From JBICHN01 sp043101845 (lineage in GTDB: Bacteria > Planctomycetota > Phycisphaerae > Phycisphaerales > UBA5793), in assembly GCA_043101845.1 (NCBI GenBank), contig JBICHN010000002.1, positions 434,001 to 498,000 of the forward strand: a stretch of DNA of 64,000 nucleotides, written 5' to 3'. The position numbers and the translations under genes are program-made. Positions 1 through 7,796 of this stretch are shown here, piece by piece. The first letter of the stretch is position 1. The number at the start of each line of letters is the position of its first letter. The notes under the pieces were generated by a model, which ran no database searches, was not told the DNA's origin, and saw only the letters and a list, made by a program, of their open reading frames with translations.

Positions 1-111
1 TTCGACGCCGACGACGACGGCAAGATGGCGACCTACTTCGGTCGCTGGGTCAGCCGCAAGGGCGATGTCGGCCCCTGGTCACTCCCGATCAGCATGCGCA
101 TCGCCGCGTAG
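1..111 (+). CDS. C-terminal end of an unidentified protein (5' end outside the window)
   Basis: The first frame is open from base 1 to a TAG at 109-111 and gives 36 residues, including the stretch YFGRWVSRKGDVGPWS. No start codon is visible, so the gene begins upstream of the window. The tail is rich in aromatic and basic residues; I recall similar tails at the ends of planctomycete hypothetical proteins next to small Ig-like proteins, but I cannot assign a function. It lies 35 bases before the next gene on the same strand, so the two may be co-transcribed. Confidence 0.55.
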   Translation, partial: FDADDDGKMATYFGRWVSRKGDVGPWSLPISMRIAA

Positions 112-146
112 TTCCCGTTTACGCCTCCCACACAAGGAGTATTGAG

Positions 147-497
147 ATGGCAGGCACCATGAGACGGACCATCCGTCACCGCATGAGTCGTCGGACGAAC
201 GGCCGGGCGAACCGGCCCCAGCCGACGACGCCGATCGGGGTGAGCAGTGTTTCGGCGGCCGGCGCCGTGCTCACCGTCGTCTTCGACCAGCCCGTCGCGC
301 TCGACGGCGTCCCCGCGTACACGACCGATGTCGCGGGCGCGGTCGCGATCAGCGCCGCGATGTCGTCGGCGACGACGCTTGACCTCACCTTCGACGCCGA
401 TGTCTCGTTGGCGACGGTGGTGAACATTCCCTACGAGGACCCCGCGGTCCGCAACGCGTCAGGGGGTTTTGTCACCCCGACTTCCTTTCAAGTCTGA
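147..497 (+). CDS. Small Ig-like/SbsA-like domain protein, hypothetical
   Basis: A 116-residue protein with an AAGGAG ribosome binding site at 134-139, eight bases before the ATG. After about 25 basic N-terminal residues comes a beta-rich Ala/Val/Thr/Asp domain resembling bacterial Ig-like or SbsA repeats (VVFDQPVALDG early, VNIPYEDPAVRN late). No hydrophobic signal sequence is seen, so it may be a structural or cargo protein rather than a secreted adhesin. The next reading frame overlaps its end and encodes a domain of the same design, so the two could be one two-domain protein split by a frameshift. Function unknown. Confidence 0.5.
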   Translation: MAGTMRRTIRHRMSRRTNGRANRPQPTTPIGVSSVSAAGAVLTVVFDQPVALDGVPAYTTDVAGAVAISAAMSSATTLDLTFDADVSLATVVNIPYEDPAVRNASGGFVTPTSFQV

Positions 498-813
498 GCC
501 GCTCGAGGCCCAGAGCGTCACGAACATCGACTTCGATGCGGCGGGCGGGGAATGCGATGTCGTGTTCAACACGATCCCCGAGTATCCGCTGTCCGATGTG
601 AGCGGCGCCGATCCGGTGAAGTGGAGCGCCCGGATCGCGAACCGACGCTACGAGGCCGTCTCCCTGTCGAACGGCGCGTACGACCGGCTCCACATCGTCT
701 GGACCTTCCAGGCGGCGGAGATCGGCGCGAACGAGATCAGTTACTCGAACGCGCCAAGCGATATCTCCGACGAACTCGGCCGCGAACTCGCGGCGTTCAC
801 CTTCTCGCCATGA
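469..813 (+). CDS. Second small Ig-like domain protein, overlapping the preceding gene
   Basis: Up to 114 residues, read in the +1 frame relative to the gene before it. The only start near the beginning is TTG at 469 inside the upstream gene, and no ribosome binding site is evident. Its plan matches the upstream protein: a VVF strand near the N-terminus, a ring of Ser/Ala/Thr strands, and a closing segment (ISYSNAPSDISDELG) analogous to VNIPYEDPAVRNASGG. Either it is translated by coupling or it is the second domain of a frameshifted protein. Function unknown. Confidence 0.4.
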   Translation: MSPRLPFKSEPLEAQSVTNIDFDAAGGECDVVFNTIPEYPLSDVSGADPVKWSARIANRRYEAVSLSNGAYDRLHIVWTFQAAEIGANEISYSNAPSDISDELGRELAAFTFSP

Positions 814-979
814 CTTGGCGCGGGAAGCGGACCGCGAGACCGACCGGGTGGATGGCGCGACGCGCGGCGGGTCGATCGCTCGACGATCGGCCCGGCCGCG
901 CCCCCGGCGCCGCGGCGTGAAGAACGGCGCGGCGGCCAGTTCAACCCGCGAACCGACACGCTTGCGATCGGAGTTTGTC

Positions 980-2092
980 ATGCGTGAAGCAGAAGAGAAG
1001 GCGTACCCGCTGGCCCGCGTCAGCGTGAACGAATCGAACGAACTCGCGACGCGGCCCGAGCCGCGCGTCGATATGACGACGCGACCGGCGGCGGCCGCCG
1101 ATGTTCCGTTCCTCGACGAGTTGCAGAAGATGCACTCGCACATGGTCGGGTGGTTCCCGAAGAAACAGATGGAGAGCCACATCGGGGAGGGGAACATCAT
1201 CATCGCGGAGGACGAGGCGCGGACGCCGTTTGGCTACTGCATCGCGAAGGACCAGTACATGAGCCGCGATGATGTCGGCGTGATCTTCCAGCTCAATGTA
1301 TTGCCGATTGAACAGCGCAAGCTCATCGGCGCGACGCTCGTGCGGGCGGTCTTCGACCGCGCCGCGTACGGGTGTCGGCTGTTCTGCTGCTGGTGCGCGC
1401 AGGACATCCAGGCGAACTTCTTCTGGGAGTCGATCGGCTTCGTGCCGCTCGCGTTCCGGACGGGGAGCCGGGGGAAGCAGCGGATTCACATCTTCTGGCA
1501 GCGGCGGGTGCGCGAGGGGGATGAGACGACGCCGTACTGGTTCCCGTCGCAGACGCGGGCCGGGGCGGTGCGGGAAGATCGGATCGTGCTGCCGATTCCG
1601 CCGGGCACGCACTGGCGCGACGCGAAGCCGTTGCTCGTTCCCGGGATGGAGCGGGGCGAGCCGGTCATTGGGGCGAAGCCCGAGCCGAAGGCGCTGCCGC
1701 CGACGCGACCGCCGGCGCCGAAGGTCTCGACGGCGCGGAAGATGGCGGTCGTCCGCAGCAAGTCGAAGCATCTGAAAGGGCTGCCACCGGGCAAGGCGGC
1801 GGTCATGTCAGGTGGCGGGCTGCGGTACATCGAGCGCGGCGACCACGAGCCCGAAGCGGAGCCGGTGAAGAAGAAGCCGAGAAAACCCCGGGCGCCGCGC
1901 AAGAAGCACGACCCGAAGTTGATCGCCCAGGCCCGCGAACTCCGCGATCGCTACCTTGAGGACCTCAACGAGTTCGACCCCGCCGCGGCGCTCCCGCCCG
2001 GGTCGTTTGGGAAGTGGGATGTAAGCAAAGAACTCGGCGACGCGAGGCGCGCCGCCGAGTCTTGCCGATTACCGAACATGCGCGAGACCTAG
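980..2092 (+). CDS. GNAT-family acetyltransferase with a long basic C-terminal extension
   Basis: 370 residues from the ATG at 980, preceded by CGGAG at 969-973. The first third contains a GNAT fold: a beta strand with FGYCIAKDQY, then the acetyl-CoA region FQLNVLPIEQRKLIGATLVRAVF, then CCWCAQDIQANFFWESIGFVPL, where the last helix-strand is typical of the family. The second half is a proline- and lysine-rich region (KKKPRKPRAPRKK) ending in a helix with LRDRYLEDLNEFD. A longer frame extends upstream to 815 but lacks a binding site. The stop codon overlaps the stop of the convergent FG-GAP gene (shared CTAG). Its last ~96 bases are repeated at 3970-4065. The acetylated substrate is unknown. 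Confidence 0.65.
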   Translation: MREAEEKAYPLARVSVNESNELATRPEPRVDMTTRPAAAADVPFLDELQKMHSHMVGWFPKKQMESHIGEGNIIIAEDEARTPFGYCIAKDQYMSRDDVGVIFQLNVLPIEQRKLIGATLVRAVFDRAAYGCRLFCCWCAQDIQANFFWESIGFVPLAFRTGSRGKQRIHIFWQRRVREGDETTPYWFPSQTRAGAVREDRIVLPIPPGTHWRDAKPLLVPGMERGEPVIGAKPEPKALPPTRPPAPKVSTARKMAVVRSKSKHLKGLPPGKAAVMSGGGLRYIERGDHEPEAEPVKKKPRKPRAPRKKHDPKLIAQARELRDRYLEDLNEFDPAAALPPGSFGKWDVSKELGDARRAAESCRLPNMRET

Positions 2093-3834
2093 AGAACAGG
2101 CATCACATTGACGTTCGATGACAGGGGATTCGATCCGTCTTTGTGCTGCACGGCCTGAAAGATCAACTCTTGACCGCTGTATTGACCGGAGATTACGAAT
2201 TGCCCTTGGGCGAAGCCGTTTGCGGTCGCAGTCACGATCGCAGCTTGTGTGGGATTGAAGAGTTCGATTCTCGCACCGCTGGCTGTTCCCGTACAGCCGG
2301 ACGAAAGACTGTACGCCAACAGTATCTTCTCATGGGGGTCTGCTCCGGCGACTTGGAATGTGGTGTCTTGTCCAGTGCTAATGCCGTAAACGAATAGGGC
2401 CATTGTGCGGCGATTCGAAACAATGTCTGGGATCCAGTATGCTCGACCGTCAAACGAACCATCGTCGTGCTGCGGAGCGCCAACGACGATTCCGACCTCC
2501 TTACCGGTGTCAGTCGCTGCGACCGAATGCCCAAAGAGCGACTCGTCACCCCACTTCTCACCGCCGTGACGAGCGACTTCCGTGAAAGTGTCTCCATCGA
2601 AGACGATGACTTCACCGATGCCGTCCACCCCGACCTTTCGAGTGGCGCCGGAAGCGCCGACCACGAAGTTGTCGCTCCCTGATGCGCCCCCTCCGCCGAA
2701 GCTTCCAGCAGAAGCGATGCTGGATCCGAACCAGTCAAAGTCTTCCTCGCCGAACAGCGTGCCCTGGTGTGCCCAACTCGAAGTGGTCGTGTTCCACTTA
2801 TATGCGTACACGGCGCCTATTTGGTCGGGACCGCTGTAGAATCTCGGGTCACCGATCAACACCATGGTCGGCTGATTCGGATCGCTTGTCGCATAGTGAT
2901 TGATGACGCTCCCGAACTTCGACGACACCGTGCCAGGCGGAGGAGTGATCGTACTGTGCAATGCAAATGTCGATGTCGACGGATTGAATGCGTAGATCTC
3001 GACTTGGTGCCGAGAGGGGTCACCTATTGCGACTTCGTCGCGTCCGTCTCCATCGATGTCAGAGATGAAGCGTACCTCGCTCGCAAACGCCGCTTCGCTA
3101 GGAGGACCGGAGATGATGTACGACGAGGCGAACGAACCGTTTCCTCCAACGCACTGGTAGTCCCAATAGACGCGGGCCTCGCCTCCAGTTCCCGATCCTT
3201 GAGGCGCTCCGACCACGATGTCAGAAGCGCCATCTCCGTCCACATCCCCCGCTCCGTCGACTGAACGCCCGAACAAGGTCGCACCGGCAGAGTCACTGGT
3301 AATCATTGCCTTCAACTGCGGGGCTGCTCCGCAAGCGCTACCGCTCGCCACAGTAAAGACCCAGACGGCGTCCACCGGTAATGGACTTGAGTTGCACGAA
3401 TATACGCCACTCACCACCCAGTCCGGGTGACCGTCGAGGTCGACATCGCCGGCGGCGGCGAGGTGGCGCCGGCCCGGGGCGTACTCCCCTCCCTGTTCGC
3501 CGATCCTCGACGCGACGCCGATATCGTCGTCGTCGAAAACGGAGTCGACAACCCAGGCTGAGTTGTCATTCTCGGGGTCAGGTTTCCATATCGATACTGA
3601 TCCACTGCACGCGGTAAAGCCTCCAGCATTGAACTTGGGGTCAAGCACTGCGATGTAGACTCCCTGGGCGGCGACCGCCTTCCCATGTTCACTTTGCGTG
3701 CCACCGTTGTTGAAGTCGACAAGCACATCGACGGGATCGCACGGCTCAGCGTGGATTTGCCGCTGAACCATTCCGAACACCATGGCGCCACAGATGGCAG
3801 TAGTGATCACAGAACATTGAGCGCGCTTATACAT
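2089..3834 (-). CDS. Secreted FG-GAP/integrin-alpha-like repeat protein
   Basis: 581 residues. The start at 3834 is fixed by a strong AGGAGG at 3841-3846, six bases upstream. An N-terminal signal peptide (SVITTAICGAMVFGM, cleavage near HAEP) directs export. The body is a seven-bladed FG-GAP propeller: repeated blades carry calcium-loop motifs such as DVDLDGHPDW, DVDGDGASDI and DIDGDGRDEV followed by VVGAP or IGDP. The C-terminal ~100 residues form a separate beta domain. The family usually binds ligands or surfaces outside the cell; no enzymatic function is indicated. It is convergent with the GNAT gene and sits between the two copies of that gene's 3' end, so it may be a later insertion. Confidence 0.8.
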   Translation of the reverse strand: MYKRAQCSVITTAICGAMVFGMVQRQIHAEPCDPVDVLVDFNNGGTQSEHGKAVAAQGVYIAVLDPKFNAGGFTACSGSVSIWKPDPENDNSAWVVDSVFDDDDIGVASRIGEQGGEYAPGRRHLAAAGDVDLDGHPDWVVSGVYSCNSSPLPVDAVWVFTVASGSACGAAPQLKAMITSDSAGATLFGRSVDGAGDVDGDGASDIVVGAPQGSGTGGEARVYWDYQCVGGNGSFASSYIISGPPSEAAFASEVRFISDIDGDGRDEVAIGDPSRHQVEIYAFNPSTSTFALHSTITPPPGTVSSKFGSVINHYATSDPNQPTMVLIGDPRFYSGPDQIGAVYAYKWNTTTSSWAHQGTLFGEEDFDWFGSSIASAGSFGGGGASGSDNFVVGASGATRKVGVDGIGEVIVFDGDTFTEVARHGGEKWGDESLFGHSVAATDTGKEVGIVVGAPQHDDGSFDGRAYWIPDIVSNRRTMALFVYGISTGQDTTFQVAGADPHEKILLAYSLSSGCTGTASGARIELFNPTQAAIVTATANGFAQGQFVISGQYSGQELIFQAVQHKDGSNPLSSNVNVMPVL

Positions 3835-3966
3835 TCTGGTCCTCCTGTCTGGGTGACAGCCGACCCTGTGCGGAGTCGGCGTCGATAGGGGGGCAGGAAA
3901 GCGGCAGCCTGTGTCCGCCGCTCGACATGTCGCCGAGATTACTAGAATGATCTTGCGGCGTCAAAC

Positions 3967-4104
3967 ATGGCCCTCGAACTCCGCGACCGCTACCTCGAGG
4001 ATCTCAACGAGTACGATCACGCCGCGGCGATGCCGCTGGGGCCGTTCGGGAAGTGGGATGAGAGCCGCGCGCCGGCGCTAGGTGAGCGCAAGGCTTCTGG
4101 TTAA
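3967..4104 (+). pseudogene. Degenerate second copy of the GNAT gene's 3' end
   Basis: A 45-codon open frame whose first part, LELRDRYLEDLNEYDHAAA, repeats the C-terminus of the GNAT gene at 980-2092. Aligned by hand, bases 1931-2026 and 3970-4065 match at 81 of 96 positions (about 84 percent) without gaps, with many differences at third codon positions. After GKWD the two copies diverge, and this one ends ESRAPALGERKASG. No ribosome binding site precedes it and no catalytic domain is attached. It is most likely the remnant of a paralogue or of the original gene end displaced by the FG-GAP gene. The rest of 3835-4163 shows no gene. Confidence 0.6.
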
Positions 4105-4163
4105 AGGAAGTCCACCTGCTCGACGCGTCGTAATGCTTGAGCTCGGCGATTGGTTATGCAGTG

Positions 4164-4925
4164 CTAGCTAGAGGCATTGGTAATCTTCTCGGGCGCTAAA
4201 ACGAAGCCAGCTTGGCGCAGTCGATCGGTGAGCTTGGGAACCGTTTCTTTTACATGATCATTGAACGGAATGTAGAGGATACCTTGCGCGTCCGACGGAA
4301 CCTCCACATGCCCCTTCTTTAGTATTGCGACATTTCCCCGCCCGACCGCGGAGATGAGCATCCCCATCTCAAGGACGACATTCTGCCGCGCCCTCGCTTG
4401 GGCGTTGTCCGGCCCATCAGCTTTCGCGTAGCCCATGTCATCAGGGGTCATTAAGACAATTCCGAATCTAGCCTGTTGCTTGTTGGGTCCAATTTCCCTT
4501 TCTAGCGCCTCGATTATCGTAAGGCCTCCACCGCCAGTGTTGACAAGCACGAATGGATCAAGCCCCAACTTGTGAAGTACGAGCTCAAGTTGCTCGCGAG
4601 CAGTGGTATCGTGTCCGTGAACGACGAATACCCTCTTGTTCGCAGTATCGGAGGTTGTGGGAGCATTGGGAGGAGCTGGTTCGCCTCCCTGGATTGGCGT
4701 GATAGGCTCGCTCCCCGTATATGTCGCCCAAGCGCTTTGGAGTTGCTGTCTGATAGCCAACTTTCCTTGGATGTTGACTGTTCCCTTGGACGGATACCAA
4801 TTCACAATTGCTCCTTCTTTGGTTCGCACCTGATACCCGTGCTCTAACTCCCGCACCTCCTCCACGGAGAAGCCACAACCCTCGATGGTTTGCTTAAAGT
4901 CATCCAGCGACCCTTCAAACTTCAT
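4164..4925 (-). CDS. Stand-alone TIR-like nucleotide-binding (NADase-type) protein, candidate anti-phage effector
   Basis: 253 residues. Residues ~1-75 form a small alpha/beta domain with INWYPS-like and GTVNIQGK strands often found before this type of TIR domain. Residues ~97-245 are a TIR-like domain (the PF10137 / CAP12-type group): FVVHGHDTTAREQLE at the first strand and loop, a middle IVLMTPDD strand, and QNVVLEMGML, where Glu186 is the expected catalytic residue of NAD-cleaving TIRs. Family members act as NAD-depleting effectors in CBASS, Pycsar and related defence. No cyclase or other sensor is adjacent, so it may act alone. The gene is visibly AT-richer than its neighbours, which suggests acquisition. 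No clear ribosome binding site precedes the ATG. Confidence 0.75.
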   Translation of the reverse strand: MKFEGSLDDFKQTIEGCGFSVEEVRELEHGYQVRTKEGAIVNWYPSKGTVNIQGKLAIRQQLQSAWATYTGSEPITPIQGGEPAPPNAPTTSDTANKRVFVVHGHDTTAREQLELVLHKLGLDPFVLVNTGGGGLTIIEALEREIGPNKQQARFGIVLMTPDDMGYAKADGPDNAQARARQNVVLEMGMLISAVGRGNVAILKKGHVEVPSDAQGILYIPFNDHVKETVPKLTDRLRQAGFVLAPEKITNASS

Positions 4926-5001
4926 GAGCGAGCCCTTGTATTCTTATGAATGCACAACCACAGATTGAACTGAATTCCGTCGAGCAAAGGGTCTGAGCCA
5001 A

Positions 5002-5023
5002 GATATGCGCAATTTCGCATATC
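5002..5023. promoter_or_regulatory. Perfect 8-bp inverted repeat between the TIR gene and gspG
   Basis: GATATGCG at 5002-5009 and CGCATATC at 5016-5023 are perfect inverted repeats separated by CAATTT. The site lies about 77 bases upstream of the TIR gene start and about 70 bases before the truncated gspG, at the edge of the AT-richer segment. It could be a repressor operator for the TIR gene, or mark the island boundary. No matching copy was noticed elsewhere in the window. Confidence 0.35.
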
Positions 5024-5092
5024 CGTTTCTGCGCCCCATCATACCAAGGAGTAGCGCGGCGCGGGGAATCGGCAGCTTGGTCGATACTCGGC

Positions 5093-5458
5093 ATGCTCGC
5101 GGCGACGCTGACGGTGGGGTTCTCCGGTTCGTTCGACCGCGCGCAGCGGGAGCTTGCCCGCGCGGGCATCGGCGTCATTCAGGGGAAGCTCGAGGCGTAT
5201 CGGGTCGAGCGCGGCGAGTGGCCGTCGAACGACACCGGGCTCGCGGCGCTCACCGATGGGCAGGCGACGCCGGCCGACGCGTTCTACCTCTCCGGCGATC
5301 AACTGCTCGATCCGTGGGGACGGCCGTTTCTGCTCGTGACGCCGGGACCGAACGGACATCCGTACGAAGTGCTCACCTACGGCGCCGACGGCGCGCCGGG
5401 TGGTGAAGGCGCCAACGCGGACCTCAGCTCGGCCGGACTTCGGGAGGACCGGCGGTGA
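5093..5458 (+). CDS. gspG: Type II secretion major pseudopilin GspG, lacking its N-terminal prepilin signal
   Basis: The C-terminal GspG domain is clear: GKLEAYRVERGEWPS, then GLAALTDG, DPWGRPFLL, PNGHPYEVLTYGADGAPGGEGANADL, the usual calcium-binding end of the major pseudopilin. The first ATG (5093) begins in the middle of the hydrophobic helix (LAATLTVGF). The frame is open back to a TGA at 4994 but encodes neither the G-F-T-L-I-E prepilin peptidase site nor an upstream ATG, and the other two frames do not supply one. The gene therefore appears to have lost about 20 N-terminal codons at the junction with the island. It overlaps gspH by four bases (GTGA). Without the cleavage site it should not be processed into pili. 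Confidence 0.7.
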   Translation: MLAATLTVGFSGSFDRAQRELARAGIGVIQGKLEAYRVERGEWPSNDTGLAALTDGQATPADAFYLSGDQLLDPWGRPFLLVTPGPNGHPYEVLTYGADGAPGGEGANADLSSAGLREDRR

Positions 5459-5928
5459 CCACCATGCGGAATCGTCATCGCGGACTCACGCTACTCGAAG
5501 TTCTACTCGTGATCGTCATCATGGCGGTCGTCGCCTCGGTCATGGGAACAGGGCTCGTGGCGCAGGATGCGGCGGGCCGTCTGCGCGCGGCGGTGTCGGA
5601 CTGGCGGCGGATCGATCATGGCGCCCGGACCACGGCCGCGATCGAGGCGCGCCGCATGACGCTGCGAGTTCTCGACGACAGCACGGCCGTTCTTCGTGAT
5701 GCGGGCGCCACGATAAGAAGGTGGGACTGGGACTCATCGGTCGCCGTGACCATGGCGTCGCGGTCGGGCGTGGCGATTTCCGATCTCTGGATTGATGCGC
5801 GCGGCCGCAGTGCGGACTACATGGTGTCGGTGCGACGCGGCGCGCGAACGAAGTCGATCGTTCTCTCCGGCGTCACCGGAGCGGTGATCGCCGAAGACGA
5901 GGGCGTCGAAACCGGAGGGGCGCCATGA
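5455..5928 (+). CDS. gspH: Type II secretion pseudopilin GspH
   Basis: 157 residues starting at GTG 5455, overlapping the gspG stop; an ATG three codons later is an alternative. The prepilin signal is intact: a short basic leader, then RGLTLLEVLLVIVIMAVVAS, with cleavage after Gly and Glu at +5. The remainder is a beta-rich domain with the IDARGRSADY strand common in GspH. It is one of the minor pseudopilins that cap the periplasmic pseudopilus of the type II system. Stop and next start overlap (ATGA), so gspG-gspM are one operon. Confidence 0.72.
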   Translation: MTTMRNRHRGLTLLEVLLVIVIMAVVASVMGTGLVAQDAAGRLRAAVSDWRRIDHGARTTAAIEARRMTLRVLDDSTAVLRDAGATIRRWDWDSSVAVTMASRSGVAISDLWIDARGRSADYMVSVRRGARTKSIVLSGVTGAVIAEDEGVETGGAP

Positions 5929-6380
5929 CGCGGGGGCCGTCCAACGCGCCCGGATGCACGCTGATCGAGACGCTTCTCGCGATCGCGGTCCTCGGCGGAG
6001 TGGTGCTCGTGACGACGCCGATTGTGCGGTCAGTGTGGTCGCAGGAGGAAAGCGACCGGATGGCGGGTGAGCTCGAGCGACGAATCGATGCGCAGTTCGA
6101 ACTCGAAACGCTCGTCGATCGGTTCATGCTCGACAGCGACCGGTTCGGTGTCGCGGGATCGTCGCTGGTCGACGCATCCACACCGCTCGACGCAACTCTG
6201 CGGTGGCCGGAGGCAATCGAGCGGAGCCCGGTGGCTCTTCGACGACGGACGCCGACGGACGAAGGCGCCGCGTCGGGCGGCTCCTGGCTCGTGTTCGAGT
6301 GGCGCGAGTCGGTCGTCATGCGTTGGACGCCGCTCGTTGAAACGGTTGAACTCGGGCGAGCGCGAGGAGGTCATCCGTGA
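5925..6380 (+). CDS. gspI: Type II secretion minor pseudopilin (GspI-like)
   Basis: 151 residues, ATG overlapping the gspH stop by four bases. The prepilin motif is PGCTLIETLLAIAVLGGVVLVTTP, with Gly-Cys at the cleavage site instead of the usual Gly-Phe/Met. The globular part is Arg/Glu-rich and ends in VFEWRES strands. By position (after gspH, before gspJ) it is the GspI equivalent, although sequence alone would only say minor pseudopilin. GspI normally forms the tip with GspJ and GspK in the inner membrane and periplasm. Confidence 0.6.
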   Translation: MTRGPSNAPGCTLIETLLAIAVLGGVVLVTTPIVRSVWSQEESDRMAGELERRIDAQFELETLVDRFMLDSDRFGVAGSSLVDASTPLDATLRWPEAIERSPVALRRRTPTDEGAASGGSWLVFEWRESVVMRWTPLVETVELGRARGGHP

Positions 6381-6910
6381 AGCGCCGGGGAATGACGCTC
6401 GTTGAGGTGCTCGCGGCGATCGCGCTGCTTGGCGTCCTGTTCGTCGCGGCGGTGGGATGGATGCGACTCATGGCCCATGTGGCGGACGGACCGCTTCGAA
6501 ATCAGGAATGGCGACGCGCCGCGGCGACGGCGCTCGCGCGCGTCGGCGAGGATCTCCATTCATTCGACCAGATCGAGGAGACTCGGTCCGGGCGTCAATC
6601 ATCGCGGGTTCGAATGGCGCCGGGGGGTCGGCTGCTGATCGACACACGCGTGGACGGGGTCGGGGCGGCGCGGCGGGAGTATGCGACCGCCGGATCGACG
6701 CTCGTGCGACGGACTTTCCGCCTGAACGGGGCGCGTGAACGAGGTGCGCTCGTCGAAGAGCGGACGATGCTGCGTGGCGTCGCGTCCGCACGCATCGTCA
6801 TCGACGCCGAGCGAAGGGTTCTGTCGATCACGCTCAATGCCGCCGGACACGATGAGACGGCGCTCCTGTCGATGAATCGTCGATGGAAATGGATCGATGC
6901 GTACGAATGA
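6377..6910 (+). CDS. gspJ: Type II secretion minor pseudopilin GspJ
   Basis: 177 residues from GTG at 6377, four bases inside the previous gene. It has a prepilin peptidase site RRGMTLVEVLAAIALLG and a hydrophobic helix to about residue 30, then a beta-rich domain in which RREYATAGSTLVRRTF and RVLSITL resemble the GspJ body. Its length is close to the family norm (about 190). It should form the pseudopilus tip with the GspI and GspK homologues. It overlaps gspK by 14 bases. Confidence 0.65.
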   Translation: MKRRGMTLVEVLAAIALLGVLFVAAVGWMRLMAHVADGPLRNQEWRRAAATALARVGEDLHSFDQIEETRSGRQSSRVRMAPGGRLLIDTRVDGVGAARREYATAGSTLVRRTFRLNGARERGALVEERTMLRGVASARIVIDAERRVLSITLNAAGHDETALLSMNRRWKWIDAYE

Positions 6911-7796
6911 CCTCAACATCATGACGGCGGGCGACGGTCGGCGAAGAGGGTTCGCGCTTCTCCTCGTCCTCAGCGTCGTCGCGTTCACGCTCCCGCTCGT
7001 TGTTGGGATCGTGCGCCTCGAGACCATCTCGCGAGTCGAACGGCGCCGGCTGAACGAGGCGCGGATCGCCGATGATCTCGCGACGAACGGATCGACGGCT
7101 TTGATTCGCGATTGGTTGCGCCGTACGGCGCCGGCGTGTTCGTTGCCGCTCGGGGCAGAGGCGCCGCTCATAGAGATGCTTGACGAGAGCTGGACGCTGG
7201 CCGACGGGCGGACCGTAGGGGTGCGCGTCCTCGCCTGTGACCTCCGAGGGATGATTCCGGTTGACGCGGTGACCGAGCGATCACCACTAGTCGGCATGAT
7301 CCCGGAGCAGATTCGACGACTCATCGAAGAGAAGACCTCGGTCGTCCCGGAGTGGACCGCCGTCCGGCCGGGTCCTGATTCATTCGCAAACGGAAGCACG
7401 GCCACGAACGGGCTCGTCTATCCGCGGTCCGTGGGCGATATCCGCGCACTCGCGGCGACGGTCTCGTTCGGGAGGGTGCAGGAAGTCGCGATCCGGATCA
7501 ACATCAACACGGCGCCGATTGATCTCGTGGATGAAGCGGCTCGGCTTGCCGGCGTCGATGTTGGATCGGTCGTGCGCGCGGCTCGATCTCGTGGTAAGGC
7601 AGGCCAACTCAGTGCGTCATCGCGAGCCGCCGGGATCGGTCCGGTCGGCGGTGTCCGTCTTGTTGATGAAAGCGATCGCTGGGCGTTTCGCGTCGACGCG
7701 ACCGTCGGACAGACGGGAAGGGCGTCGTGGTGGCGCGAATGGGAAGTGTCCGGCGGTGACTGGAAGGAGACCCGGCGTGTCATCATCGCGGAGTAA
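6897..7796 (+). CDS. gspK: Type II secretion minor pseudopilin GspK
   Basis: 299 residues, ATG at 6897. After a basic leader comes RRGFALLLVLSVVAFTLPLVV, which lacks Glu at +5 as is normal for GspK. The large extra domain contains LACDLRGMIPVD and the family hallmark RININTAP near residue 200, followed by a helical region. GspK caps the pseudopilus. The next gene begins 20 bases inside its 3' end with its own ribosome binding site. Confidence 0.72.
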   Translation: MRTNDLNIMTAGDGRRRGFALLLVLSVVAFTLPLVVGIVRLETISRVERRRLNEARIADDLATNGSTALIRDWLRRTAPACSLPLGAEAPLIEMLDESWTLADGRTVGVRVLACDLRGMIPVDAVTERSPLVGMIPEQIRRLIEEKTSVVPEWTAVRPGPDSFANGSTATNGLVYPRSVGDIRALAATVSFGRVQEVAIRININTAPIDLVDEAARLAGVDVGSVVRAARSRGKAGQLSASSRAAGIGPVGGVRLVDESDRWAFRVDATVGQTGRASWWREWEVSGGDWKETRRVIIAE

